This document shows, in pieces, positions 26,714 to 36,208 of a stretch of DNA of 64,000 bases; position 1 is the stretch's first letter, and each line of letters begins with the position of its first letter. The DNA is from Aliiroseovarius zhejiangensis (GTDB lineage Bacteria > Pseudomonadota > Alphaproteobacteria > Rhodobacterales > Rhodobacteraceae): positions 1 to 64,000 of the forward strand of contig NZ_BNCH01000008.1 in assembly GCF_014656375.1 (NCBI RefSeq), in the 5' to 3' direction. The notes under the pieces were generated by a model that did not search any database, was not told the origin of the DNA, and was given only the letters and a program-made list of their open reading frames with translations. A program made the position numbers and the translations under genes.

Positions 26714-29688
26714 TCAAGCGGCATCGCGAAGATCATTTTTTCGAAGTGGCCTGAGGCGATCTGGGCTGAGCGGCGGGTTCATGTTCCACAGGTAGTCACC
26801 AGTCAATCCGACATGGGCCCAGCCAAGCGGCGCGATGTGTTTGGTGATTTCATCTGGGATGGCCACGCCGCTCTGTCGGAGATCGGTGATGGAGGCTTCC
26901 AGATATTTGGTGTTCCACAGGATGATGGCGGCAACCAGGAAGTTGAGGCCTGACGCCTTGTGGATCTGATGTTCGTAGCTGCGATCGCGCATTTCTCCGA
27001 GCTGGTTGAAGAAGACCCCGCGAGCAAGAGCGTTTCGGGCTTCGCCTCTGGCCAGGCTTGCGCTGGTTCTTTTTCGCAATTCCAGGCTGCGCATCCATTC
27101 CAGAGCAAAGAGGGTTCGCTCCAACCGCCCCAATTCGCGCAAGGCAATTGCGAGTCCGTTTTGCCTGGGATAGGCGGACAAGCTCTTGAGGATCGCCGAT
27201 GCGGTGGCGGTCCCGGCCTTGACGGAGGTCGCCAACCTGAGGATTTCGGGCCAGTTGTCGACAATGTGACCTGCTTTGATGGTGCCGCCGATGAAGGGCG
27301 TCATGATGGCCGGGGGCTTCATTCCAGGCAGAAGATACAATTTGCGATCCTTGAAGTTTCGCAAGCGTGGCGCGAAGCGGAATCCCAAAAGGTAACACAA
27401 TGCAAAGACGTGATCCGTCGCGCCGCCAGTGTCCACATGATGCTCTTCGATTGTGACACCCGATTGGTGGCGAAGCAGACCATCCAAAACGAAGGGTGCT
27501 TCGCTTTCTGTGGCGGTGATGACCGTCGAGTGGAACGGGCTGAACTGATCGGAGATATGGGTGTAGAACTTGAGACCCGGGGTGCGACCGTATTTTGCGT
27601 TGATATCTGCAGAGGCTTCACCGCGGCCACCAGCCCGAAAGAACTGCCCATCTGAAGATGATGTCACGCCATCCCCCAGAGTTTGGCCAGCGGGAGCTCG
27701 CGTTGCATGTCGATCAAACAGGCCAAGGCGGCTGAATAGGTCTCTTCTCGCAAATGCCAATCATGCGCCCATGCGATTTGCCGGGCAGACAGATTGTGGG
27801 TTGCAGCGGCCATACGGGATACGCTCAGATTGACACCGTCCGCCAAGACCGCAGCGAACAGCGCCTTCTGATCTTCCGCCGGTCTACCCGAGCGATAATG
27901 GGTGAAGCATTCCGCAAATCCGGTCCAGGCGTTCACCTCCGTCAGCAGGTCGGGGATCTTGATTTGTGGCAATTGCCCATAGACCAGTCGGCTCATGGCC
28001 GTGGCGGCGTCGGGTGTTTCGTCTTTGACCGGGGTAATGCTCAGGGTGCCGCCCTGAATGGCGGCATCCGGCAGCGTTCCCGCTTCAGCCCGGGCCGCGA
28101 CAATGGTTATGGCCTCCTCAATCTGCTGTTGCCGCTCTGCAAGATAGGTTTCTGCATCTGCCGCGGCGGCGATCGGCAATGATCCCTCGGTACGCAATAT
28201 CTCGAACGTGGCTTTGGGAATGAGCCGATCATCGAAGTTGCGGCGCTGCCGGCTTCCTTCGACCCAGACATCCCCTGCCCGAAGCCGGTCGCGCAATTCG
28301 AAATACACGCAGAGCTCGTATGCGCGCCGGTTGACCTCCCCCGGTGCCGGAAAGACAAACGGGCGCCAGGCCTTCCGGATGAACCCGGTCGGCGGGTTGT
28401 CGGGCAGGCTGCGCTTGTTCGCCTCATACATGATGCGCAAAAGATCGACCGCGCGCAGAAGACTGGCGGCGCTGGCCGCTCCTTTGAAGGTGAAGCCCCT
28501 TAATATCATGGGCGCAAATTGGCGGGCCGTCTGATATTTTCCGATGAGCTCCGAGTATTTGTCGGGCTTTCCGTCTCCCAGGGCGGTCTCAATTGCGGCC
28601 GTCGCACTCTCAATCTCATCCCAATTGGCCGTGTCCAGCATCCCGTTGAGATCACCGGTTTGCAGGCGCGCTGTCAGGGCCTCACGGCAGAAGGTTTTGA
28701 GAGACTGCAAGGGGCGGATGATGTCCATCAGGAGCTGGGATGCTTTGTCGTAACTTTGCCGTTCCGCCTTTCGAAAGCTCCGACCCAGCAATTTATCGAA
28801 CATATCCAATGCAAGGTCGGTGAGCTGTTCTTCCAGCCGCAAACAGGCGGCCGACAATACAGCCCATAGCCGGGGCAAGGCCATACGCCGCAGGTTTTGC
28901 ACCGTGATCCGCAAGCCTTCGCCGGCCAGACTGTCGAGCGCCGATGTCGAGATGTTCTGACGCAAACTGGTGGGCAAGCTGATCTCCCGAACCACTGTCA
29001 GGCGATCCAGAACAGCCTTGATGGATTTGGCCGAGGCTGATTTGGGTGCTGCTTTCAGCCAGCTCAGCATCGACACCTCGCCCGATTCAGGTGGCGCAAT
29101 CAATGCACGCAAGGCGTCGTGGTGATCCGGATGCAGATCTTGGGTCAACGCGGAAATCCTGACATTTTCCGCACGCCGGATCGCATGCCTGACAATCAGT
29201 TCAACGGTACGGCGCGCCGGGACCAGGATACGTCGGCGCCTCAGTTCTTCAATCAGCGAGATCGCCAAAGGCTCGGCCTGCGGGTCTTCTCCGGCAGATG
29301 GTGTAAGCCAATGAACAAGTTCCCGTACGAGGGATCTTGTGAAGGCCTGATATCCGAACCGGGCAATGATTTGCGCGATATGTTCGCGTCGCGTCTGCGG
29401 GCGTTGATCATATGCCAACATATCGGAGGCGCTGGCATCAACCTGATCGGCAAGAAAGGTCAGCACAACGTCATTGGGCTGTTCTCCAACCTCACGAACC
29501 CGCCCGGGATGGCGCATGTAAGCCAAAGACACGGCATAGCCCAGACGCGCCGCTGCGGTCCGTTTTCTGGCGACAGCCTCAATCTCATCCGGGGTGAGCG
29601 TACAATGCATCGCAACCTCTCGATCGCCCAAAGGCGGTGCCATCAGCCGAGACCAAAAACTTGCCGTCAATATTTGTCGCCGTGCCAT
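26714..29688 (-). pseudogene. tnpA: Tn3-family transposase TnpA with a frameshift
   Basis: The first frame (29688 to 27664) starts MARRQILTASF and covers the N-terminal DUF4158-like and central parts, ending LPLAKLWGMA at a stop. The second frame (to 26714) holds the catalytic domain: DGVTSSSDGQFF (first Asp), HHVDTGGATDHVFALC (second Asp) and NTKYLEASITDLRQ (Glu). The family sequence at the join should read KLWGDGVTSSSDGQ. Adding one G to the run in TGGGGGATGG restores it, so this is a one-base deletion or a site where -1 slippage could still make the full protein. All three catalytic acids are intact. Confidence 0.85.
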
Positions 29689-29733
29689 GAAATACCCATC
29701 TTCCCATCCATGTCCTGAAAACGCTCGTTTGGC

Positions 29734-29814
29734 GGAACGTCCCGTTCCGTCCGCCAATATGGCTTGACAACGGGAAGTCGGACAAGTTGATTTAAGGACG
29801 GGAAAACGGACAAG
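29734..29814. promoter_or_regulatory. Candidate res site and divergent tnpA/tnpR promoter region
   Basis: The space between tnpA and tnpR has a perfect 15-bp dyad GGAACG TCC CGTTCC (29734-29748) and a direct repeat CGGGAAGTCGGACAAG / CGGGAAAACGGACAAG (29771-29786 and 29799-29814, 28-bp period). Resolvase-binding sub-sites and the crossover point of Tn3-type elements lie in this position. Confidence 0.55.
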
Positions 29815-29823
29815 ACTATCTTC

Positions 29824-30384
29824 ATGGATCTGATTGGATATGCGCGGGTCTCAACCACTGACCAAAAACTGGAACCACAGGTGGATGCGCTCAAAGCCGC
29901 GGGCTGCGTAACCGTGTTTGAGGACGTCATCTCCGGCGCCAAAGCAGACCGCCCCGGCTTGAATGATGCGCTGGCCTTTCTGCGCAAAGGCGACACACTC
30001 GTCGTCTGGAAACTCGACCGCCTGGGCCGATCCATGAAGCACCTGGTGGAAACCGTGACAAATCTCGGAGACCGTGGAGTTGGCTTCAGATCCCTGACCG
30101 AAGGCGTGGACACAACCACCTCCGGCGGCACCTTGGTATTCCACCTGTTCGGCGCGTTGGCCCAGCTTGAGCGCGACCTCATTGTCGAGCGCACACAGGC
30201 CGGATTGAAGGCTGCCGCAACACGCGGCAGAAAAGGCGGACGCAAGCCTGTCGTGACGCCCAAAAAGCTGGAGCAGGCCAGAGCCCATATTAGCGATGGA
30301 TTGACCGTCCGAGAGGCCGCAGCGCGCCTCAAAGTAAGCAAAACAAGCCTCTACAATGCCCTCAGAGACCAGAAATCCAACTGA
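29824..30384 (+). CDS. tnpR: Serine resolvase TnpR
   Basis: A 186-residue serine recombinase that resolves cointegrates of the transposon and represses tnpA. The nucleophile is Ser10 in GYARVSTTDQ. The catalytic Arg residues are in VWKLDRLGRSM near 61-71, and AQLERDLIVERTQAGL near 120-135 begins the long E helix. The C-terminal helix-turn-helix is LTVREAAARLKVSKTSLYNALRD near 160-182. The gene is intact, so it could still resolve res sites in the cell even if the transposase is disabled. Confidence 0.93.
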   Translation: MDLIGYARVSTTDQKLEPQVDALKAAGCVTVFEDVISGAKADRPGLNDALAFLRKGDTLVVWKLDRLGRSMKHLVETVTNLGDRGVGFRSLTEGVDTTTSGGTLVFHLFGALAQLERDLIVERTQAGLKAAATRGRKGGRKPVVTPKKLEQARAHISDGLTVREAAARLKVSKTSLYNALRDQKSN

Positions 30385-30405
30385 AGCCAGGGATGTTCCC
30401 GTAAA

Positions 30406-30450
30406 GTTCGCGCGAACAGGACGATAATGCCACTTTTATGCAGTAACCTC
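30406..30450 (-). repeat. Right terminal inverted repeat of the Tn3-family element
   Basis: Read on the minus strand it begins GAGGTTACTGCATAAAAGTG, matching the left end at 37 of 45 bases. The second base is A instead of G, which may weaken this end. Confidence 0.83.
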
Positions 30451-31233
30451 AATCAGCTCGGCTCCAGCCTGACTGAAATGCTATACATTATGGATGAACC
30501 AAGCACTGGACTGCACCCTCGGGATGTGAGCCAGTTAAACGCACGCCTATAGAAGTTGCGCGACCGCGGAAACACTGTGCTTGTCGTGGAACATGATCCC
30601 GATGTGATCGAAATCGCAGATCACGTTATCGATGTCGGCCCAAAGGCGGGCAACGGTGGCGGACAGATCATGTTCGAAGGCAGCTACGCCGAGTTGCTTC
30701 GATCTGATTGCCTGACGGGTCAGGGCTTAACGGCGAAGCGAAAGATCAAGGATTCCTTCCGAAAGCCTAACGGATATTTCCCGCTCCGCGATGCGCGCTC
30801 GCACAATCTGAAAGGCGTCGATGTCGATATTCCTAAAGGAGTATTTGTTTGTGTGACAGGTGTGGCGGGGTCAGGCAAAAGTTCTCTGATCAATACGGAG
30901 TTCTTGAAGCATTACCCCGAGGCTGTCGTCGTGGATCAATCGGGCATTGGCAGGTCAAGCCGTTCAAACGCGGTGACGTATACAGGCGCCTTTGATGACA
31001 TGCGCAAAGTGTTTGCCTCTGAGAACAAGGTGTCTCCCAAACTGTTCAGCTTCAACTCGTCTGGCGCTTGCCCTCGCTGCAAGGGCCTGGGATATACCGA
31101 AACTGAAATGGCCTTCCTCGACCCGGTCAAAACGACCTGCGAGGATTGAGGCGGTAAGCGCTACAGCCCGACAACTCTTGGCTACACCTACAAAGGCCGT
31201 TGTCTGAGTTTCATCGAGAATGCGATTGCTCCA
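30451..31233 (+). pseudogene. Truncated uvrA-like excinuclease ATPase
   Basis: From the transposon's last base the reading frame encodes the end of the first ABC domain ([20 protein letters not shown] with Walker B, then VLVVEHDPDVIEIADHVIDV), the second P-loop (GVAGSGKSS) and a zinc-finger half (GACPRCKGLGYTE). This is a UvrA-type protein missing its N-terminal half, lost on the other side of the transposon. Two in-frame stops break what is left: TAG at about 30551 and TGA at about 31148, the latter exactly where UvrA has a Cys before GGKRY. Similarity ends near 31233. It cannot make a functional repair protein. Confidence 0.82.
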
Positions 31234-31422
31234 CCGAGGCCGGAACACCCCACCTCGGCCAGGCTGAGCAACATGTTTCGGCGGAGCGCCCACCTAGAAC
31301 ACATGCATCCAGAAGAGCCGTGAACCGATCTGCGTATCGGCTCATACAAGGCCTTGCTCTGGACCTGTCACGGTTTGATGCCGCTCCTTTGATAGCATTT
31401 ACTGCACCAATGGAGACAGACT

Positions 31423-31510
31423 ATGGGACTGAAACGGACGGACGAATTTCGCCAAGATGCGGTGCGGATCGCACTGACGAGTGGGCTTACGCGTAAGCAG
31501 GTGGCTTCGC
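31423..31510 (+). pseudogene. IS3-family transposase OrfA fragment
   Basis: The frame beginning MGLKRTDEFRQDAVRIALTS and continuing GLTRKQVA is the N terminus of an IS3-family OrfA (helix-turn-helix). It leaves family sequence at about 31507 and runs into the aminopeptidase gene's 3' region. Only about 29 codons survive, with no OrfB. Confidence 0.75.
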
Positions 31511-31551
31511 CCATTTTCAGGAAACCGACGCTGTGCATTACGTTATCTGAC

Positions 31552-33351
31552 TTATGCTACATTCGATTTAGACAGAAGCCACGTTTTCGCTTGGTCCGAT
31601 AGGTATGGCGATAGCTCATATGCTACCTTTTTGTGATAAGTCTCCAACCAAACTCTTTCCCCTACGGTCAATGCGTCCATAATCAACATGTCGGTTTGGA
31701 TCGGAGCGAAGGTCATATTTCTGAATGACATAAACCCGTCATCTTCAAGAACGATATCGAACAGGTTTTCGATGCGAATACCGTAATGGTCGGCTTTGTA
31801 GTATCCAGGCTCGATCGATAGGACCATTCCGGGCGCTAAATCAACCGGACTGACTGGTTTGCCGATGCGTTGGGGATGTTCGTGAACCGACAGTCGATGG
31901 CCAATGCCATGCCCCGTGCCGTGGTCATAATCCAGACCCAGATCCCACAACGGACGGCGACAAATCGCGTCAATATGGTGGCCCTGCGTGCCTTGCGGAA
32001 ATCGAAGGGTCGCCAGCGCATAGAATGCTTTGAATACGGCGGTATAGGCACGGTCATACCCCTCAGGACGCTGGCCAAACGAGAAACTGCGCGTCGCGTC
32101 GGTCGTGCCCGTGTCATATTGCCCGCCACTGTCCAGAAGATATGGATTTTCAGGTAGAATCAGCGCGTAGCGGTCCGGCGTTGCGGCGTAATGGCACATC
32201 GCCGCGTTGCCAGCCGCCGCCGAAATCGAATTGAAACTTTCGCTCAGAAAGCCGGGTCGGGCTTTGCGAAACTCGAGGATTTTGTCCTCGGCCTCGCGTT
32301 CGGTCAGGGGGTTGCCTGCGGCGGCGCGGTCGGGCACCTCTTGCGCCAACCATGCGCTGAATTCGGTCCACGCGACGCCATCCTGTATGTGGCAGGCGCG
32401 CAGCCCTTCGATCTCGGTCGGGTTTTTGTGGGCTTTGGTCAATGTCAGATTGCTACATTCGCTCAGAACGCTTGCCCCAGCGCCTTCAACCACCTGCCGC
32501 ACAGCAACGGGTGAGAAATCTGGATCAATCAATACCTTATGTCCTGCGGTGATGCGCTTCCCAAGGGTTGGCAACAGTGCCCTTTGCGCCAGTATTTCAA
32601 CATTTTCGGGCAGGCTGCTGCGATCAAAATCCCGCAGCTTTTCAGCGTTCACAAACCACGTGATATCGCCGTTTTTGCTGACCAGCAGGAACGAATGCGG
32701 CATCGGGTTGAAATCCACATCCCCCCCGCGCACGTTCAAAAACCACGCAATGTTGTCGGGCTGAGTGTCGACGATGAAATCCGCCTCGGCCTGTTTTAAG
32801 TGGGCGACAAGATCATTGCATTTCTCAGCACAGCTTTTACCCGCGAATTGCAGCGGAAATTCGGTGATCTGCGCAGCCGGTGGCGCGGGTTGATCCGGCC
32901 AGACGGCATCCACGGGGTTGTCACTTTGCGCAATCAAAGCAGCCTCAATCGGATCGCACGCAGCCTTAAACCGATCAAACCACGCGGGGGGCACGTGCAT
33001 TGGATCATATCCAACGCGCCACCCCTGCCCTGCTGTTTTGCCCAACCAATCTTCGGGCGGATCATCGAACAAATGATGATGCGAAAACAGCGGGCCAGAA
33101 CATTCATTGCCCAGCTGCACGCTGTAACGCCCATCCACAAACACCGCGACGATGTCTTGCGTCACAATCGCCACACCGGCTGATCCGGTGAACCCCGTGA
33201 CAAAAGCCAGCCGCCGGTCATGCGGAGCAACATATTCACCCTGATGGGCGTCATATCGCGGCAAAATAAACGCATCCAGCCCGCGTTTTGCCATTTCATC
33301 ACGCAAGGCAGCGATATGTTGCGCGGGGCCGGTGAAAGCGGTGTCAGGCAT
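31552..33351 (-). CDS. Xaa-Pro aminopeptidase P family (M24B)
   Basis: Metallo-aminopeptidase that removes the residue before proline or hydroxyproline. The 599-residue, three-domain length matches aminopeptidase P rather than short prolidases. The catalytic domain has the metal ligands of M24: DSGGQYDTGTTDATRS (both Asp), GTGHGIGHRLSVHEHPQ (His), and the two Glu in LSIEPGYYK and YGIRIENLFD. The start at 33351 (MPDTAF) is chosen because it lies one base after the dppF stop. It is the last gene of the peptide-transporter operon, which suggests it digests imported proline-containing peptides in the cytoplasm. Confidence 0.9.
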   Translation of the reverse strand: MPDTAFTGPAQHIAALRDEMAKRGLDAFILPRYDAHQGEYVAPHDRRLAFVTGFTGSAGVAIVTQDIVAVFVDGRYSVQLGNECSGPLFSHHHLFDDPPEDWLGKTAGQGWRVGYDPMHVPPAWFDRFKAACDPIEAALIAQSDNPVDAVWPDQPAPPAAQITEFPLQFAGKSCAEKCNDLVAHLKQAEADFIVDTQPDNIAWFLNVRGGDVDFNPMPHSFLLVSKNGDITWFVNAEKLRDFDRSSLPENVEILAQRALLPTLGKRITAGHKVLIDPDFSPVAVRQVVEGAGASVLSECSNLTLTKAHKNPTEIEGLRACHIQDGVAWTEFSAWLAQEVPDRAAAGNPLTEREAEDKILEFRKARPGFLSESFNSISAAAGNAAMCHYAATPDRYALILPENPYLLDSGGQYDTGTTDATRSFSFGQRPEGYDRAYTAVFKAFYALATLRFPQGTQGHHIDAICRRPLWDLGLDYDHGTGHGIGHRLSVHEHPQRIGKPVSPVDLAPGMVLSIEPGYYKADHYGIRIENLFDIVLEDDGFMSFRNMTFAPIQTDMLIMDALTVGERVWLETYHKKVAYELSPYLSDQAKTWLLSKSNVA

Positions 33352-33352
33352 C

Positions 33353-34342
33353 TTAGTTAAGCTCTTCAACATGGTGGCAAGCCACCTCGCCCCGGCCATC
33401 ACGTGGCAAAAGGGCGGGCACCTCGCGTTTGCATAATTCTGTGGCGTGACGACAGCGCACGTGAAACGGGCAACCCGAAGGCACGTTCAACGGCGATGGC
33501 AGCTCTCCCTCAAGCCGGATGGCTTTGCCTTTGTCGTCTGGGTCCAATGACGGCGCAGCGCTGAGCAGAGCTTGAGAATACGGATGTGACGGGCGCGAAA
33601 AAAGCGTTTCGCTGTCACCGATTTCAACAATCCGCCCCAGATAGATCACAGCGACCCGATTGGACACATGGCGCACCAGACGCAGATCATGGGCGACAAA
33701 CAGGATGGTCAGGTTCAGACGCTCTTGCAGTTCGAGCAGAAGGTTCACCACCTGCGCCTGCACCGACACATCAAGCGCCGAGACCAACTCGTCGGCGATC
33801 AGAACCTCAGGCTCCACCGCCAAGGACCGCGCAATGGCAATACGCTGCCTTTGCCCGCCGGAAAACTCGTGCGGAAGTTTGTCTGCGGCATCTTGCGGAA
33901 GCCTGACCAAATCCAGCAACTCGGCCACCCGCGCGGGTATTTCATTGGCGGGGCGCATATCATGCACACGCAACGCTTCGGACAGGATCTGGCCCGTTGT
34001 CATGCGCGGGTTCAGCGATGAATACGGGTCTTGAAACATCATCTGAACGCGCCGGTTATAGCTGCGATCCTTCTTGGCCTCGGCTTCGAAAATGTCCTGC
34101 CCGTGGTAATGGATTTGCCCGTGTTGTGGTTCGTAAAGGCGCACGATACAGCGCGCGAGCGTGGATTTCCCGCACCCACTTTCCCCAACAACACCAAGGG
34201 TTTCGCCCTTGTTCAGCTGAAGGCTGACCCCGTTCAGTGCGTTCACCACACGTCCGGGGCGTCGTTGCACCACGTCATACAAAGTGCGCCCCAGCGGAAA
34301 TTCCAGCCCAAGGTTTTCGATTGTCATCACCGGCTCGTTCAT
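33353..34342 (-). CDS. Oligopeptide/dipeptide ABC transporter ATP-binding protein (DppF type)
   Basis: Second ATPase of the peptide importer. Walker A is GESGCGKSTLA near residues 52-62, the signature is FSGGQRQRIAIAR near 158-170, and Walker B is VLIADELVSALD near 178-189. The C-terminal oligopeptide-transporter domain (residues 240-329) includes LEGELPSPLNVPSGCPFHVR with the Cys pattern of the [4Fe-4S]-type tail (CPFHVRCRHATELCKREVP). The gene overlaps dppD by four bases and is followed after one base by the aminopeptidase gene. Confidence 0.9.
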   Translation of the reverse strand: MNEPVMTIENLGLEFPLGRTLYDVVQRRPGRVVNALNGVSLQLNKGETLGVVGESGCGKSTLARCIVRLYEPQHGQIHYHGQDIFEAEAKKDRSYNRRVQMMFQDPYSSLNPRMTTGQILSEALRVHDMRPANEIPARVAELLDLVRLPQDAADKLPHEFSGGQRQRIAIARSLAVEPEVLIADELVSALDVSVQAQVVNLLLELQERLNLTILFVAHDLRLVRHVSNRVAVIYLGRIVEIGDSETLFSRPSHPYSQALLSAAPSLDPDDKGKAIRLEGELPSPLNVPSGCPFHVRCRHATELCKREVPALLPRDGRGEVACHHVEELN

Positions 34343-35331
34343 GCGGCACCTGCCTTTTCAGCGGCAACAGGGTTGAAACACGCCACACGCCGATCATCCG
34401 TAATGGCATCAAGAGTTGGACGCGCGGTCAAACAGCGTTCCGTCCGGTTCTGACAACGTGATGCAAAGGCGCAGCCGACTGGCAAAGCCTCAAGACTGGG
34501 CGGAGTGCCGGGCACCGAATACAGCTGCGTGCGTGGGGGCACGTTTTGCGGCACCGACCGCATCAATCCGACCGTGTAAGGATGGCGCGGAGCGCCCAAA
34601 ACCTGACGCACCGCACCTTGTTCTACCACGCGCCCCGCATACATGACGGCGACGTTTTCACAGGTTTGTGCCACCACCCCCAGATCATGCGTGACAAGGA
34701 TCACGCCCATCTGCATTTCATCGGCCAATGACAGGATCAGATCCAGAATTTGCGCCTGAATGGTAACATCAAGCGCCGTCGTTGGTTCATCCGCCAGCAA
34801 CAGTTTCGGGCTGGCCGCAAGGGCAATGGCAATCATCACACGCTGGCGCATGCCACCGGAAAACTGATGCGGAAATTCACCCAGCCGCGACGCGGCCGAT
34901 GGGATACCAACATGATCCAACATCTCGATCGCACGATCGCGACGGGCGGCGCGGTTTAAGTCGGTATGCGCCTTAAGCGTTTCGGTCAGCTGCATCCCCA
35001 CCGTCAGCAACGGATTAAGCGAGGTCATGGGTTCCTGAAAAATCATCGCGATTTCACGGCCACGGATATGGCGCAGTTTGCGCTCAGGCATTGACGCGAT
35101 ATCTTGCCCCAGCCAGCGAACTTCGCCGGTCACATCGCCGTAACGACGCGACAATCCAAGGATGGACCGCAGAGTCACACTTTTACCCGACCCGCTTTCG
35201 CCCACGAGACCAAGCACTTCGCCCTGCCCGACCGAAAAACTGACGTCGCGCACGGCCGGAAGATCGACCCCACCACGACGAAAGGTGGTGCACAGGTTGC
35301 TAACCTCAAGAATTGGTTTCTGATCTATCAT
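34339..35331 (-). CDS. Oligopeptide/dipeptide ABC transporter ATP-binding protein (DppD type)
   Basis: First ATPase of the peptide importer, 330 residues. Walker A is [11 protein letters not shown], the signature is [15 protein letters not shown], and Walker B is [20 protein letters not shown]. The C-terminal extension has [15 protein letters not shown], the Cys-rich tail of this family. A longer start at 35349 is possible, but 35331 (MIDQKP) places the gene 10 bases after the dppC stop, which fits the operon. It overlaps dppF by four bases. Confidence 0.9.
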   Translation of the reverse strand: MIDQKPILEVSNLCTTFRRGGVDLPAVRDVSFSVGQGEVLGLVGESGSGKSVTLRSILGLSRRYGDVTGEVRWLGQDIASMPERKLRHIRGREIAMIFQEPMTSLNPLLTVGMQLTETLKAHTDLNRAARRDRAIEMLDHVGIPSAASRLGEFPHQFSGGMRQRVMIAIALAASPKLLLADEPTTALDVTIQAQILDLILSLADEMQMGVILVTHDLGVVAQTCENVAVMYAGRVVEQGAVRQVLGAPRHPYTVGLMRSVPQNVPPRTQLYSVPGTPPSLEALPVGCAFASRCQNRTERCLTARPTLDAITDDRRVACFNPVAAEKAGAA

Positions 35332-35341
35332 ATCTGCCCCC

Positions 35342-36208
35342 TCACCCACGCGGCCGCAACAGATCGGCCAAGCCGTCGCCCATCAGCGAAAACCCAAGAC
35401 CCGTCAGGACAATGGCGACACCTGGCATCAAACTGAGCCACCATGCGGTTGTGATGAAATTCCGCCCCTCGGCAATCAACACACCCCATTCCGCTTGCGG
35501 CGGCTGCGCGCCCAGCCCCAGATAGCCAAGCGATGACCCCAAAAGGATCGCCAGTGCCATATCTGTCATCCAGTAAACAATGACCGGCGTGATTGCGTTG
35601 GGCAGAAGGTGCCGAAAGATAATGCGACGGTCGGAATATCCCATGACAACACCAGCGGCGGAATAGTCGTTGCCCATCTGGGCAATCACCTCGGCGCGCA
35701 TCAGTCGGGCATAGTAGACCCAACCAACCATCGTGATCGCGATATACATGTTGATCAGTCCCGGCCCCAGAACAGCGACGACGGCGATGACCAGCACAAG
35801 GAATGGAAACGTAATGATCGCGTCGACAAAGCGGCCAAAGATCATGTCAGCCACCCCGCGATAATAGCCGACCAGAGCCCCCACTGTGACACCAATGATC
35901 AGCGCAAAGATGGTGGCGAGCAACGCCATTTGCATGTTGACCGTGTAGGCCGAGATCACACGGCTTAGACTGTCACGCCCCAACATGTCGGTGCCAAACG
36001 GATGCGCCCAACTGGGCGGCTGGCGCACCGCGTTATAGTCAATGAAGTTCGGGTCATAAGGGGCAAACAGCCCTGGCGCGATGGCCAGCAAACTGGAAAA
36101 CCCGATAATGGCCACACCGATCAGGAACCCCGGCTTGCGGAGCGCTATCTGTAAACGGGTTTTTTGCGGCTTTGTGGCCTCGGATTCAGACAGGGATATG
36201 TCGCTCAT
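35342..36208 (-). CDS. Peptide ABC transporter permease (DppC type)
   Basis: A 288-residue inner-membrane permease with an N-terminal cytoplasmic tail (residues 1-25) and about six hydrophobic helices. The family segment GTDMLGRDSLSRVI, near 73-87, and the ATPase-contact loop near 185-205 (RHLLPNAITPV after YSAAGVVMGYSDRRI) identify the DppC/OppC group. Its ATG overlaps the dppB stop by four bases. Confidence 0.9.
   Translation of the reverse strand: MSDISLSESEATKPQKTRLQIALRKPGFLIGVAIIGFSSLLAIAPGLFAPYDPNFIDYNAVRQPPSWAHPFGTDMLGRDSLSRVISAYTVNMQMALLATIFALIIGVTVGALVGYYRGVADMIFGRFVDAIITFPFLVLVIAVVAVLGPGLINMYIAITMVGWVYYARLMRAEVIAQMGNDYSAAGVVMGYSDRRIIFRHLLPNAITPVIVYWMTDMALAILLGSSLGYLGLGAQPPQAEWGVLIAEGRNFITTAWWLSLMPGVAIVLTGLGFSLMGDGLADLLRPRG

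Larger units (their letters stand above)
26658..30450. mobile_element. Tn3-family transposon (tnpA frameshifted, tnpR intact)
   Basis: A 3,793-bp element bounded by 45-bp imperfect inverted repeats (37 of 45 identical) and carrying a Tn3-type transposase and a serine resolvase in divergent arrangement with a res-like region between them. The flanking five bases (TCACT on the left, AATCA on the right) do not match, so no target duplication is visible; one flank was probably rearranged or deleted after insertion. The right end abuts a truncated uvrA-like gene directly. No passenger gene is present. Confidence 0.88.

Noticed and set aside
26653-30455. Target-site duplication around the Tn3-family element
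   Set aside because: The flanking five bases are TCACT and AATCA, which do not match, so none is claimed.
31140-31160. TGA at a conserved Cys of the uvrA-like gene read as selenocysteine or recoding
   Set aside because: The gene also has an upstream TAG, lacks its 5' half and fades into unrelated sequence, so simple decay explains it.
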